DNA of 64,000 nucleotides from Streptomyces sp. NRRL F-5122 (GTDB lineage Bacteria; Actinomycetota; Actinomycetes; Streptomycetales; Streptomycetaceae). The notes under the pieces were generated by a model. It had not been told where the DNA came from. It ran no database searches and saw only the letters and a list, made by a program, of their open reading frames with translations. The DNA lies in NCBI RefSeq assembly GCF_001507435.1, contig NZ_LMWH01000228.1:124001-188000 (forward strand), in the 5' to 3' direction. The position numbers and the translations under genes were made by a program. This document shows, one piece after another, positions 33,707-42,212 of the stretch (position 1 is its first letter; every line of letters begins with the position of its first letter).

Positions 33707-34663
33707 ATGCCTGAGCCTGCCGAACATTTCGATCTCATCACCATGGGACGCATAGGTGTGGATCTCTACCCGCTGCAGACCGGTGTGCCGCTCCCCCAGG
33801 TCGAATCCTTCGGAAAGTTCCTCGGCGGCTCCGCGGCCAACGTGGCGGTGGCGGCGGCGCGGCTCGGCCGTAGCACGGCGGTGATCACCCGGACCGGCGA
33901 CGACCCCTTCGGGACCTATCTGCACCAGCAGCTGGGGGAGTTCGGCGTGGACGACCGGTTCGTCACACCCGTGGCGGCCCATCCGACCCCGATCACGTTC
34001 TGCGAGATCTTCCCGCCGGACGACTTCCCCCTGTACTTCTACCGCCGGCCCAAGGCACCCGACCTCGAGATCCACGCCGACGAACTGGACTTCGACGCCA
34101 TCCGTTCGACCCGCATCTTCTGGATGACCGGCACCGGTCTGAGCGAGGAGCCGAGCCGTTCGGCCACGCTCGCCGCCCTCGCGGCCCGGGACAAGGCCGG
34201 CATCACGGTCTTCGACCTCGACTGGCGCCCCATGTTCTGGAGCGACCCCGCCTCGGCGCGGCCCTACTACGCGCAGGCGCTGCGCCACGCCACCGTGGCC
34301 GTCGGCAACCTCGACGAGTGCGAGATCGCGACCGGCGTACGCGAACCGCAGGCCTGTGCCCGGGCGCTGCTGGACGCCGGCGTGGAACTGGCGGTCGTCA
34401 AGCAGGGACCCAAGGGGGTGCTCGCCGTGCACCGCGACGGCACGACGGCCGAGGTGCCGCCCGTACCCGTCGAGGTGGTCAACGGACTCGGCGCCGGTGA
34501 CGCGTTCGGCGGCTCGCTCTGCCACGGACTGCTCTCCGGCTGGCCGTTGGAGAAGACCATGCGCCATGCCAACGCGGCCGGGGCGCTGGTCGCCTCCCGT
34601 CTCGCCTGCTCCTCCGCGATGCCGACCGAACCGGAGGTCGCCGGCCTCCTCGCACGCGACTGA
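33707..34663 (+). CDS. iolC: 5-dehydro-2-deoxygluconokinase
   Basis: A 318-residue PfkB-family kinase: FGKFLGGSAANVAVAAARLG near 36-55 and the catalytic VVNGLGAGDAFGGSLCHGLL near 262. Start ATG 33707 has GAGGAG 8 nt upstream. Phosphorylates 5-dehydro-2-deoxygluconate in inositol breakdown. First gene of the rightward operon iolC-aldolase-iolB-iolD-iolA. Confidence 0.9.
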   Translation: MPEPAEHFDLITMGRIGVDLYPLQTGVPLPQVESFGKFLGGSAANVAVAAARLGRSTAVITRTGDDPFGTYLHQQLGEFGVDDRFVTPVAAHPTPITFCEIFPPDDFPLYFYRRPKAPDLEIHADELDFDAIRSTRIFWMTGTGLSEEPSRSATLAALAARDKAGITVFDLDWRPMFWSDPASARPYYAQALRHATVAVGNLDECEIATGVREPQACARALLDAGVELAVVKQGPKGVLAVHRDGTTAEVPPVPVEVVNGLGAGDAFGGSLCHGLLSGWPLEKTMRHANAAGALVASRLACSSAMPTEPEVAGLLARD

Positions 34664-34723
34664 CCGTCCCGCCGAGGCCTCTCGCACGCGGCCGACCGCC
34701 GCCACCCCTGAACGGAGCCTGTC

Positions 34724-35602
34724 TTGACCATCAGCATCCCCGACCTCGCCACGGTGCGCGCCCGTCACCCGGAGGCCATCGCCGAGGCCGCGGCACGCCG
34801 GCTGCGCCGACCGCTGATCGGCGACAGCGGCCGGATCATGATCGTGGCCGCCGACCATCCGGCCCGCGGGGCTCTCGGCGTCGGCGACCACCGGCTGGCC
34901 ATGGCCAACCGGGCCGATCTGCTGGAACGCCTGTGCGTCGCACTGGCCCGGCCCGGCGTGGACGGGGTGCTGGCCACCGCCGACATCCTGGAGGACCTCC
35001 TGCTCCTCGGCGTTCTGGACGACAAGGTCGTCATGGGTTCCATGAACCGCGGCGGACTCGCGGGCGCCGCATTCGAGATGGACGACCGCTTCACCGGCCA
35101 CCGCCCCGAGGACATCGAGCGGCTGCGCTTCGACGCCGGAAAACTGCTGCTGCGCATCGACTACGAGGACCCCGGCTCCCTGCGCACCCTGGAGTCCGCC
35201 GCCCGCGCCGTCGACGACATGGCCGCGCGGAGGCTGCCGCTCTTCGTCGAGCCGTTCCGGTCCCGCAGGATCGACGGCAGGGTGCGCAACGACCTGAGCG
35301 CCGAGGCCGTGGCCCGCTCCATAGCCATCGCCTCGGGGCTCGGCGGCACCTCCGCCTACACCTGGCTCAAGCTGCCGGTCACCGACGACCCCGACGAGGC
35401 CGCCGAGGCTCTGGAGACGTCCACCCTGCCCGCCGTGCTGCTCGGCGGCGAGGTCGGCAAGGACCAGGAGGGCGCGTACGAGAAGTGGCGCAAGGCGCTG
35501 CGCCTGCCCACCGTGCAGGGCATGGTCGTCGGCCGGTCCCTGCTGTATCCCGCCGAGGGCAGTGTGGAGACCGCGGTCGACACCGCGGTCGGCCTGCTGT
35601 GA
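34724..35602 (+). CDS. Cgl0159-family (beta/alpha)8 protein, aldolase-like
   Basis: The protein has 292 residues and a TTG start with GGAG 6 nt upstream. Sequence blocks RIMIVAADHPARGALGVGDH, VMGSMNRGGLAGAAFEMDDR and TSAYTWLKLPVTDD match the Cgl0159 family, a class I aldolase-like barrel found in actinobacterial inositol loci. LKLPV with Lys at a strand end resembles a Schiff-base site. It stands where iolJ (DKGP aldolase) would be expected, so it probably cleaves the IolC product. This is inference from position. Confidence 0.8.
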   Translation: MTISIPDLATVRARHPEAIAEAAARRLRRPLIGDSGRIMIVAADHPARGALGVGDHRLAMANRADLLERLCVALARPGVDGVLATADILEDLLLLGVLDDKVVMGSMNRGGLAGAAFEMDDRFTGHRPEDIERLRFDAGKLLLRIDYEDPGSLRTLESAARAVDDMAARRLPLFVEPFRSRRIDGRVRNDLSAEAVARSIAIASGLGGTSAYTWLKLPVTDDPDEAAEALETSTLPAVLLGGEVGKDQEGAYEKWRKALRLPTVQGMVVGRSLLYPAEGSVETAVDTAVGLL

Positions 35603-35624
35603 CACCGCAACGACGAAGGGCATC

Positions 35625-36506
35625 ATGACCACCACGCACCACCTTCCCGCGGGCAGGGCCGCCACCGGCGACCACACCGTCGACGTCTCCCCCGAATCCG
35701 CCGGATGGGGCTACTCCAGCCTGCGGGTGCTCGAACTGCCGCCGGAGGGCCGGCGCTCCTTCGACACCGGCGACAGCGAGTGGATCGTGCTCCCCCTGTC
35801 GGGCTCCTGCACCGTGGCCGTCGGTGACGACACCTTCCGGCTGCACGGCCGCGCGAGCGTGTTCAGCGGCGTCAGCGACTTCGCCTATGTGCCGCGCGAC
35901 GCGCAGGCGGCGATCACGACCCGCGAGGGCGGCCGGTTCGCGCTCGCCGGCGCCCGCTGCGAGCGCCGGCTGCCCGCGCGCTACGGACCCGCCTCCTCCG
36001 TCCCGGTCGAACTGCGCGGCACCGGCAACTGCTCGCGCCAGGTCAACAACTTCGGTGCCGCCGGGGTGTTCGAGTGCGACAGGCTGATCGCCGTCGAGGT
36101 GATCACACCGGGCGGCAACTGGTCCTCCTTCCCGCCGCACAAGCACGACGAGCGCAGGCCCGGGGAGGAGTCCGAGCTGGAGGAGATCTACTACTTCGAG
36201 TTCGCCGCCCACGACGGCACGCCCGGGCTCGGCTACCAGCGGGTCTCCCCCTCCGGTCACGCCGGGGGGACGGACGTGCTGGCGGAGGTGCGCGACGGTG
36301 ACGTCGTCCTCATCCCGGACGGCTGGCACGGCCCGTCGATGGCCGTGCCCGGCCACGACATGTACTACCTGAACGTCATGGCCGGACCCGACCCCGACCG
36401 CGCCTGGCTGATCTGCGACCACCCCGACCACGCATGGATCCGCGACACCTGGCCCGAGCATCCCGTCGACCCCCGCCTCCCGCTCTACGCCGCCCCCGCC
36501 CAGTGA
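35625..36506 (+). CDS. iolB: 5-deoxy-glucuronate isomerase
   Basis: The protein has 293 residues and a double cupin fold. Metal-site residues are seen in SSFPPHKHDERRPGEESELE near 170 and in VLIPDGWHGPSMAVPGHDMY. The closing MAGPDPDRAWLICDHPDH is typical of IolB. Converts 5-deoxy-glucuronate to 5-dehydro-2-deoxygluconate. Starts 22 nt after the previous stop. Confidence 0.92.
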   Translation: MTTTHHLPAGRAATGDHTVDVSPESAGWGYSSLRVLELPPEGRRSFDTGDSEWIVLPLSGSCTVAVGDDTFRLHGRASVFSGVSDFAYVPRDAQAAITTREGGRFALAGARCERRLPARYGPASSVPVELRGTGNCSRQVNNFGAAGVFECDRLIAVEVITPGGNWSSFPPHKHDERRPGEESELEEIYYFEFAAHDGTPGLGYQRVSPSGHAGGTDVLAEVRDGDVVLIPDGWHGPSMAVPGHDMYYLNVMAGPDPDRAWLICDHPDHAWIRDTWPEHPVDPRLPLYAAPAQ

Positions 36507-36543
36507 AGTCCTTCGCGTACGAAGCCGTCCGAATGAGGTCCCG

Positions 36544-38427
36544 ATGAGCCACCCGAACCAGTCAGTGCGCCGCCTGACCGTCGCCCAGGCACTGGTGCAG
36601 TTCCTGTCCGCGCAGTACAGCGAGCGCGACGGCGTACGGCACCGGCTGATCGCCGGCACCTGGGGCATCTTCGGCCACGGGAACGTCGCCGGGATCGGCC
36701 AGGCGCTGCTCGAGGCCGGCGAGGAGGCCATGCCCTTCCACCAGGGCCGCAACGAACAGGCGATGGTGCACGCCGCCGTCGGCTACGCCCGCCAGCGGGG
36801 CCGGCTCTCCACGCAGGCCGTCACCACCTCCATCGGCCCCGGCGCCACCAACCTGGTCACCGGAGCCGCGCTCGCCACCATCAACCGTCTCCCGGTCCTG
36901 CTGCTGCCCGGCGACTACTTCGCCGCGCGCCCGGCCGACCCGCTGCTCCAGCAACTGGAACACCCCGTCGAGGCAGACGTGTCCGTCAACGACACGCTCC
37001 GCCCCGTCTCCCGCTGCTTCGACCGGATCACGCGCCCCGAGATGCTGATCCCGTCCGCGCTGAACGCCATGCGGGTGCTGACCGACCCGGCCGAGACCGG
37101 CGCGGTCACCCTCGCCCTGCCGCAGGACGTGCAGGCGGAGGCGTACGACTGGCCGGAGGAGTTCTTCGCCGAGCGCGTCTGGCACGTGCGCCGTCCCGCA
37201 CCGGACCGCACGGAGCTGACGGAGGCCGTCCGCGCGATCCGCGCGGCCGAACGGCCGTTGATCGTGGCAGGCGGCGGCGTCCACCACAGCGAGGCCGAGG
37301 AGGCGCTGAAGTCGCTGGTGGACGCCACCGGCATCCCGGTCGCCTCCACCCAGGCGGGCAAGGGTTCGCTGCGCCACGACCACCCCGCCGACCTCGGCGG
37401 CATCGGGCACACCGGCACCGCCGTCTGCGACGACCTCGCGCGCACCGCCGACCTGGTCATCGGGGTCGGCACCCGCTACAGCGACTTCACCACCGCGTCC
37501 CGCACGCTGTTCCAGAACCCCGGCGTCCGGTTCGTCAACCTCAACATCACCGCCTTCGACGCCCACAAGCTCGCCGGCCGCACCCTGGTGGCCGACGCGC
37601 GGTCGGGTCTGGAGGCACTGTCCGAGGGCCTTGCCGGCCATCACGTGAGCGACGCGTACGTGGCCGAGTACCGTGCGGGCAAGGAGCGCTGGGAGGAGGT
37701 CGTTCAGGCCGCCTTCCGCGCGGACGACGACAACGCCGTACCGACCCAGACCCAGGTCCTCGGCGCCCTGGACTCGGTCGTGGGCGACGACGACGTGGTG
37801 ATCAACGCGGCCGGCTCGCTCCCCGGCGACCTGCACAAGCTGTGGCGGGCCCGCTCGCCCCGCCAGTACCACCTCGAGTACGGCTACTCCTGCATGGGTT
37901 ACGAGATCCCGGCCGGGATCGGTGTCCAGCAGGCCGCGCCGGGTACGCCGGTGTGGTCGCTGGTCGGCGACGGCACCTATCTGATGATGCCCACCGAGAT
38001 CGTCACCGCCGTCCAGGAGGGCCTGCCGGTCAATCTGGTCCTCATCCAGAACCACGGCTACGCCTCCATCGGGGGCCTGTCCGAGGAGACAGGCGGCGAA
38101 CGCTTCGGAACCGCCTATCGCCACCGCGCCGCCGACGGGACCTTCACCGGGACCCCGCTGCGGGTGGACCTCGCCGCCAACGCCGGAAGCCTCGGCATGG
38201 ACGTGCTGCGCGCCAAGACCGTGCGGGAGCTGCGTGACGCGCTGGCCACGGCGCGCGCATCCGACCGGCCCACCTGTGTCTACGTCGAGACCGACCCGGC
38301 GCCCACCGCCCCCGGTGCCGAGGCCTGGTGGGACGTGCCCGTCGCCGAGGTCGCCTCCCGCCCGGCCGCCCTGGCCGCCCGCGAGCGGTACGACCGGCAC
38401 ACCGCCGACCGCCGGCACCACCTCTGA
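36544..38427 (+). CDS. iolD: 3D-(3,5/4)-trihydroxycyclohexane-1,2-dione acylhydrolase
   Basis: The protein has 627 residues and is a thiamine-diphosphate enzyme with the three-domain acetolactate-synthase layout. The activating Glu is in FHQGRNEQAMVHAAVGYAR near 75, and the cofactor motif is VGDGTYLMMPTEIVTAVQEG near 474 with NHGYASIGGL. Opens the inositol-derived ring. Long open frames on the other strand here are GC artefacts. Confidence 0.93.
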   Translation: MSHPNQSVRRLTVAQALVQFLSAQYSERDGVRHRLIAGTWGIFGHGNVAGIGQALLEAGEEAMPFHQGRNEQAMVHAAVGYARQRGRLSTQAVTTSIGPGATNLVTGAALATINRLPVLLLPGDYFAARPADPLLQQLEHPVEADVSVNDTLRPVSRCFDRITRPEMLIPSALNAMRVLTDPAETGAVTLALPQDVQAEAYDWPEEFFAERVWHVRRPAPDRTELTEAVRAIRAAERPLIVAGGGVHHSEAEEALKSLVDATGIPVASTQAGKGSLRHDHPADLGGIGHTGTAVCDDLARTADLVIGVGTRYSDFTTASRTLFQNPGVRFVNLNITAFDAHKLAGRTLVADARSGLEALSEGLAGHHVSDAYVAEYRAGKERWEEVVQAAFRADDDNAVPTQTQVLGALDSVVGDDDVVINAAGSLPGDLHKLWRARSPRQYHLEYGYSCMGYEIPAGIGVQQAAPGTPVWSLVGDGTYLMMPTEIVTAVQEGLPVNLVLIQNHGYASIGGLSEETGGERFGTAYRHRAADGTFTGTPLRVDLAANAGSLGMDVLRAKTVRELRDALATARASDRPTCVYVETDPAPTAPGAEAWWDVPVAEVASRPAALAARERYDRHTADRRHHL

Positions 38428-38454
38428 CCCCCGCTCACGAAAGGCCCCCGCACC

Positions 38455-39948
38455 ATGAAGACCATCAGCCACTGGATCGGCGGCAAGCCCGTCGAGGCCA
38501 CCTCGGACCGCTTCGGTCCCGTCTACAACCCGGCCACCGGCGCCCAGGAGAAGCAGATCGCCTTCGCCACCGTGGACGAGGTCGACGCCGCCGTCGCCGC
38601 CGCGCGGGCCGCCTTCGAGAGCTGGGGACAGTCCTCGCTCGCCAAGCGCACGGCGATCCTGTTCAAGTTCCGCGAACTGCTCGACGCGCACCGCGACGAG
38701 ATCGCCGAGCTGATCACGGCCGAGCACGGCAAGGTGCACTCGGACGCTCTCGGCGAGGTCGCGCGAGGCCTGGAGATCGTGGAACTGGCCTGCGGGATCT
38801 CCGAGAAGCTGAAGGGCGAGCTGTCCACCCAGGTCTCCACCCGTGTGGACGTCGCCTCGATCCGCCAGCCGCTCGGCGTGGTCGCGGGCATCACGCCGTT
38901 CAACTTCCCCGCCATGGTGCCGATGTGGATGTTCCCGCTGGCCATCGCGACGGGCAACACCTTCGTGCTGAAGCCCAGCGAGAAGGACCCGTCCGCCTCC
39001 TTCCGGCTCGCCGAGCTGCTGGCCGAGGCGGGCCTGCCGGAGGGCGTCTTCAACATCGTGCAGGGCGACAAGGTGGCCGTCGACCGGCTCCTCGAGCACC
39101 CGGACGTGGCCGCGGTCTCCTTCGTCGGCTCCACCCCGATCGCCAAGTACATCCAGCTCAAGGCGGTCGAGCACGACAAGCGCGTGCAGGCCCTCGGCGG
39201 TGCCAAGAACCACATGCTGGTCCTGCCGGACGCCGACCTGGACTTCGCGGCCGACCAGGCCATCAACGCGGCCTACGGTTCGGCCGGCGAGCGCTGCATG
39301 GCCGTCTCGGTCGTGGTGGCGGTCGGGGACACCGGCGACGAACTGGTCGGCAGGATCGCCGAGCGGGCGAAGAGCCTGCGCATCGGCCCCGGAGACGACC
39401 CGGCGTCGGAGATGGGCCCTCTGATCACGCGTGAGCACCGCGACAAGGTGGCCTCGTACGTGGCGAGCGCGGCCGATCAGGGGGCCGAGGTCGTGGTCGA
39501 CGGCACGGGCTACTCGGTTCAGGGTCACGAGGACGGCTTCTTCATCGGCGTCTCGCTGCTGGACAGGGTGCCGGTGACGGCGGACGCGTACCGGGACGAG
39601 ATCTTCGGCCCGGTGCTGTGCGTGGTGCGCGCCGAGACCTACGACGACGCCGTCGAGCTGATCAACGCCTCCCGCTGGGGCAACGGCACCGCGATCTTCA
39701 CCAGGGACGGCGGCGCCGCGCGCCGCTTCCAGCTGGAGGTCCAGGCGGGCATGGTCGGCGTGAACGTGCCGATCCCGGTGCCCGTCGGCTACCACTCCTT
39801 CGGCGGCTGGAAGAACTCGCTCTTCGGCGATCTGCACGTCTACGGCAACGACGGCATCGCCTTCTACACCCAGGGCAAGGTGATCACCACACGGTGGCCC
39901 GACCCGGCCGACGGCGGTATCAACCTCGGCTTCCCGAGCAACTCCTGA
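38455..39948 (+). CDS. iolA: CoA-acylating methylmalonate-semialdehyde dehydrogenase
   Basis: A 497-residue aldehyde dehydrogenase. The active-site Cys is in AYGSAGERCMAVSVVVAVG near 280, and GVVAGITPFNFPAMVPMWMF near 145 is diagnostic of MmsA/IolA. Converts malonate semialdehyde to acetyl-CoA, the last step of the pathway. Last enzyme gene before a strong terminator. Confidence 0.93.
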   Translation: MKTISHWIGGKPVEATSDRFGPVYNPATGAQEKQIAFATVDEVDAAVAAARAAFESWGQSSLAKRTAILFKFRELLDAHRDEIAELITAEHGKVHSDALGEVARGLEIVELACGISEKLKGELSTQVSTRVDVASIRQPLGVVAGITPFNFPAMVPMWMFPLAIATGNTFVLKPSEKDPSASFRLAELLAEAGLPEGVFNIVQGDKVAVDRLLEHPDVAAVSFVGSTPIAKYIQLKAVEHDKRVQALGGAKNHMLVLPDADLDFAADQAINAAYGSAGERCMAVSVVVAVGDTGDELVGRIAERAKSLRIGPGDDPASEMGPLITREHRDKVASYVASAADQGAEVVVDGTGYSVQGHEDGFFIGVSLLDRVPVTADAYRDEIFGPVLCVVRAETYDDAVELINASRWGNGTAIFTRDGGAARRFQLEVQAGMVGVNVPIPVPVGYHSFGGWKNSLFGDLHVYGNDGIAFYTQGKVITTRWPDPADGGINLGFPSNS

Positions 39949-39955
39949 GAAACGC

Positions 39956-40001
39956 GGTGGCCGGTGCGGGAAGGGCGGTACACCCTCCCGCACCGGCCAC
40001 C
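39956..40001 (+). terminator. Terminator after iolA
   Basis: GGTGGCCGGTGCGGGA (from 39956) pairs with TCCCGCACCGGCCACC (to 40001), 16 pairs, around a loop of about 14 nt. Separates the enzyme genes from gntR. Confidence 0.7.
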
Positions 40002-40010
40002 TCCGGATCT

Positions 40011-40024
40011 ATTGTCAGGACAAT
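40011..40024. promoter_or_regulatory. HutC/GntR-type operator at the gntR start
   Basis: Palindrome ATTGTC-AG-GACAAT, matching the TTGTCNNGACAA form of HutC-subfamily GntR operators. It overlaps a TATTGT -10-like hexamer (40010-40015) and the AGGA ribosome site, which fits autorepression. Confidence 0.55.
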
Positions 40025-40027
40025 GTG

Positions 40028-40828
40028 ATGACAAGGGTTCCTGTCAACCAGTCCCCCGCCTATCCTCTCCCCGTGAGCACTTCCAGCCCCGCGACCCTCG
40101 ACTTCACCCTCGACCGCAGCAGTCCGGTCCCGCTCTACTACCAGCTGGCCCAGCAGCTCGAGGCGGCGATCGAGCACGGCGCGCTGGGCCCGGGCAGCCT
40201 GCTGGGCAACGAGATCGAGCTCGCAGGGCGGCTGGGGCTCTCCCGCCCCACGGTCCGCCAGGCCATCCAGTCGCTGGTGGACAAGGGGCTGCTGGTCCGC
40301 CGCCGGGGCGTGGGCACCCAGGTCGTGCACAGCCAGGTCAAGCGCCCGCTGGAACTCAGCAGCCTCTACGACGACCTCGAGTCCGCCGGGCAGAAGCCCG
40401 CGACACAGGTGGTGCGCAACGAGGTGGTGCAGGCGTCGGCGGAGGTCGCCGCCGCTCTGGGCATCGCCGAGGGCAACGACGTACGCCATATCGAGCGGCT
40501 TCGGCTGGCCCACGGCCAGCCGATGGCCTATCTGTCCAACTACGTGCCGGTGGCCCTTCTGGACCTCGACACGGAGAGGCTGGAGGCGACGGGCCTGTAC
40601 CGCATGATGCGCGGCGTCGGTATCACCCTGCACAGCGCCCGGCAGTCCGTCGGCGCCCGCTGCGCCACCCCCGAGGAGGCAGAGCGACTGGGCGAACCGG
40701 AGGGCGCCGCCCTGCTCACCATGCAGCGCACGGCCTACGACGACACGGGCCGGGCCGTCGAGTACGGCACCCACATCTACCGCGCCTCGCGCTACGCCTT
40801 CGACTTCCAGCTCCTCGTACGGCCTTGA
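40028..40828 (+). CDS. GntR family (HutC subfamily) transcriptional regulator
   Basis: The protein has 266 residues. A winged helix-turn-helix (PLYYQLAQQLEAAIEHGALG, GRLGLSRPTVRQAIQSLVDK, GLLVRRRGVGTQVV) is followed by a UTRA ligand domain (NDVRHIERLRLAHGQPMAYL, YRASRYAFDFQLLVRP). ATG 40028 is preferred because AGGA (40017-40020) is 7 nt upstream; GTG 40073 is an alternative without a ribosome site. Likely repressor of the inositol locus and of itself. Confidence 0.88.
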   Translation: MTRVPVNQSPAYPLPVSTSSPATLDFTLDRSSPVPLYYQLAQQLEAAIEHGALGPGSLLGNEIELAGRLGLSRPTVRQAIQSLVDKGLLVRRRGVGTQVVHSQVKRPLELSSLYDDLESAGQKPATQVVRNEVVQASAEVAAALGIAEGNDVRHIERLRLAHGQPMAYLSNYVPVALLDLDTERLEATGLYRMMRGVGITLHSARQSVGARCATPEEAERLGEPEGAALLTMQRTAYDDTGRAVEYGTHIYRASRYAFDFQLLVRP

Positions 40829-40832
40829 CAAC

Positions 40833-40864
40833 GTGCGCGCCGGGCGGGAGGACGCCCGGCGCAC
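40833..40864 (+). terminator. Terminator after gntR
   Basis: GTGCGCGCCGGGCG and CGCCCGGCGCAC pair with one 2-nt bulge around GGAGGA. Confidence 0.55.
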
Positions 40865-40888
40865 GGGGGCTCCCGCCACCGCGGCAGC

Positions 40889-40915
40889 GCCCGGCGGGTC
40901 ATCGTCCCGCCGGGC
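40889..40915 (-). terminator. Terminator after the second dehydrogenase gene
   Basis: GCCCGGCGGG (40889-40898) and CCCGCCGGGC (40906-40915) pair perfectly over a 7-nt loop. Confidence 0.55.
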
Positions 40916-40944
40916 CGGCTCTCGGAGCGGGCGCACACACCCGT

Positions 40945-42102
40945 TCACACCACCGGACTGACCCACCCGCGCCGCTCGGCCGAACCGCTCATGGCGTCCA
41001 GCGCCGCGGCGCTGTGCACGGCGTCGTCGAGGGTCGGACCGTACGCGGTACCGTCCTCGATCGACCGCAGGAAGTGGTACGCCTCGATGACCTTCAGGTC
41101 GTCGTAGCCCATCGCATTCGCGGCGCCGGGCTGGAAAGCGGCGTACTCACCGTGGCCCGGCCCGACGTGGAGGGTGCTGACGGGCTGGTCCTGATAGGTG
41201 GTGCCGCGGCTGATGCGGAGTTCCCCCATGCGGCGGAAGTCCCAGAACACCGCGCCGCGGGTGCCGTGGACCTCGAAGCCGTAGTTGTTCTGTTCGCCGA
41301 CCGAGACCCGGCAGGCCTCCAGTACACCGCGGGCGCCGGAGGCGAAGCGCAGCAGGCAGTTGACGTAGTCCTCGTTCTCCACCGGTCCCGGGACCCCACC
41401 GGTGGCGCGGGTGTGGCCCGCGGTGGCACTCGTGGGGCGGGCGCGTTCGGGAATGAAGACGGCGGTGTCCGCGGCCAGCGACTCGATCTCGCCGACCAGG
41501 AACCGGGCCAGGTCCACCCCGTGCGAAGCGAGGTCGCCGAGGACCCCGCCACCGCCGCGCTCGCGCTCGTAACGCCAGGTCAGGGCGCCCTCGGGGTGCG
41601 CGGCGTAGTCGCTGAGGAGACGGATGCGCACATGGGCGACGGTGCCGATGTCACCGGAGGCGATCAGCTCGCGGGCGGCGGCGACGGCCGGCGCATTGCG
41701 GTAGTTGAAGCCCACCGTGCCCCGGACACCGGCCTTCGTCACGGCGCCGGAGACGGCGCGGGCGTCCTCGACGGTGAGGCCGACGGGCTTCTCGATCCAG
41801 ATGTGCTTGCCGGCCTCGGCCATGGCGACGCCGATCTCGCGGTGCAGGAAGTTCGGCGCGGCGATGCTCACCGCATGCACCCGCGGGTCGACGGCGATCT
41901 CGCGCCAGTCCCGGACGGCCGTCGCGAAGCCGTAGCGGCCGGCGGCCTCCTCGGCGCGACCGGGCACGTCGTCGGCGACGGCGACCAGTTCGGGCCGCAG
42001 GGACAGCTGCGGGAAGTGGTGCGGCACACGGACGTAGGCCTGGGTGTGCACCCGTCCCATCCAGCCGAATCCCACGACGGCGACGCCGAGCCTGCTCACC
42101 AT
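40945..42102 (-). CDS. Gfo/Idh/MocA family oxidoreductase
   Basis: The protein has 385 residues. N-terminal VAVVGFGWMGRVHTQAYVR, then WIEKPVGLTVEDARAV near 100 and GGVLGDLASHGVDLARFLVG with the catalytic-type Asp/His. Start ATG 42102 has AGAAGGG upstream. Diverges from a LacI regulator and shares its operator region, so it is probably induced by a sugar or polyol. Not clearly assignable to inositol, although it lies directly beside the iol genes. Confidence 0.87.
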   Translation of the reverse strand: MVSRLGVAVVGFGWMGRVHTQAYVRVPHHFPQLSLRPELVAVADDVPGRAEEAAGRYGFATAVRDWREIAVDPRVHAVSIAAPNFLHREIGVAMAEAGKHIWIEKPVGLTVEDARAVSGAVTKAGVRGTVGFNYRNAPAVAAARELIASGDIGTVAHVRIRLLSDYAAHPEGALTWRYERERGGGGVLGDLASHGVDLARFLVGEIESLAADTAVFIPERARPTSATAGHTRATGGVPGPVENEDYVNCLLRFASGARGVLEACRVSVGEQNNYGFEVHGTRGAVFWDFRRMGELRISRGTTYQDQPVSTLHVGPGHGEYAAFQPGAANAMGYDDLKVIEAYHFLRSIEDGTAYGPTLDDAVHSAAALDAMSGSAERRGWVSPVV

Positions 42103-42115
42103 GACTGCCCTTCTT

Positions 42116-42127
42116 TGGACCGGTCCA
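42116..42127. promoter_or_regulatory. LacI-type operator O1
   Basis: Perfect 12-bp palindrome TGGACCGGTCCA just upstream of the dehydrogenase start (-). Confidence 0.6.
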
Positions 42128-42163
42128 GGAACCTTTTCCCTCACACTGGTGGCCGTCTCTGCA

Positions 42164-42184
42164 CTTGTCAACGCCTTTGACAAG
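42164..42184. promoter_or_regulatory. Inverted repeat with divergent -35 boxes
   Basis: CTTGTCAA (42164-42171), CGCCT, TTGACAAG (42177-42184). Each arm contains TTGACA. Leftward, TTGACA is followed after 17 bp by CAGTGT, a plausible -10. No good -10 was found rightward. Confidence 0.5.
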
Positions 42185-42197
42185 CACGGAAGCCATA

Positions 42198-42209
42198 TGG
42201 AACGGTCCA
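42198..42209. promoter_or_regulatory. LacI-type operator O2
   Basis: TGGAACGGTCCA, 11 of 12 bases identical to O1, ending 3 nt before the lacI-type start codon. Confidence 0.55.
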
Positions 42210-42212
42210 GAC

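Noticed and set aside
36562..39993. A 1143-codon open frame antisense to iolD and iolA
   Set aside because: Low-complexity Gly/Val/Asp-rich product without domains, lying fully opposite two clear enzymes; a codon-bias artefact of high GC.
40073..40828. Leaderless GTG start for the GntR gene with TATCCT 6 nt upstream
   Set aside because: Kept as an alternative only; the ATG at 40028 has an AGGA site at proper spacing and the operator is better placed for it.
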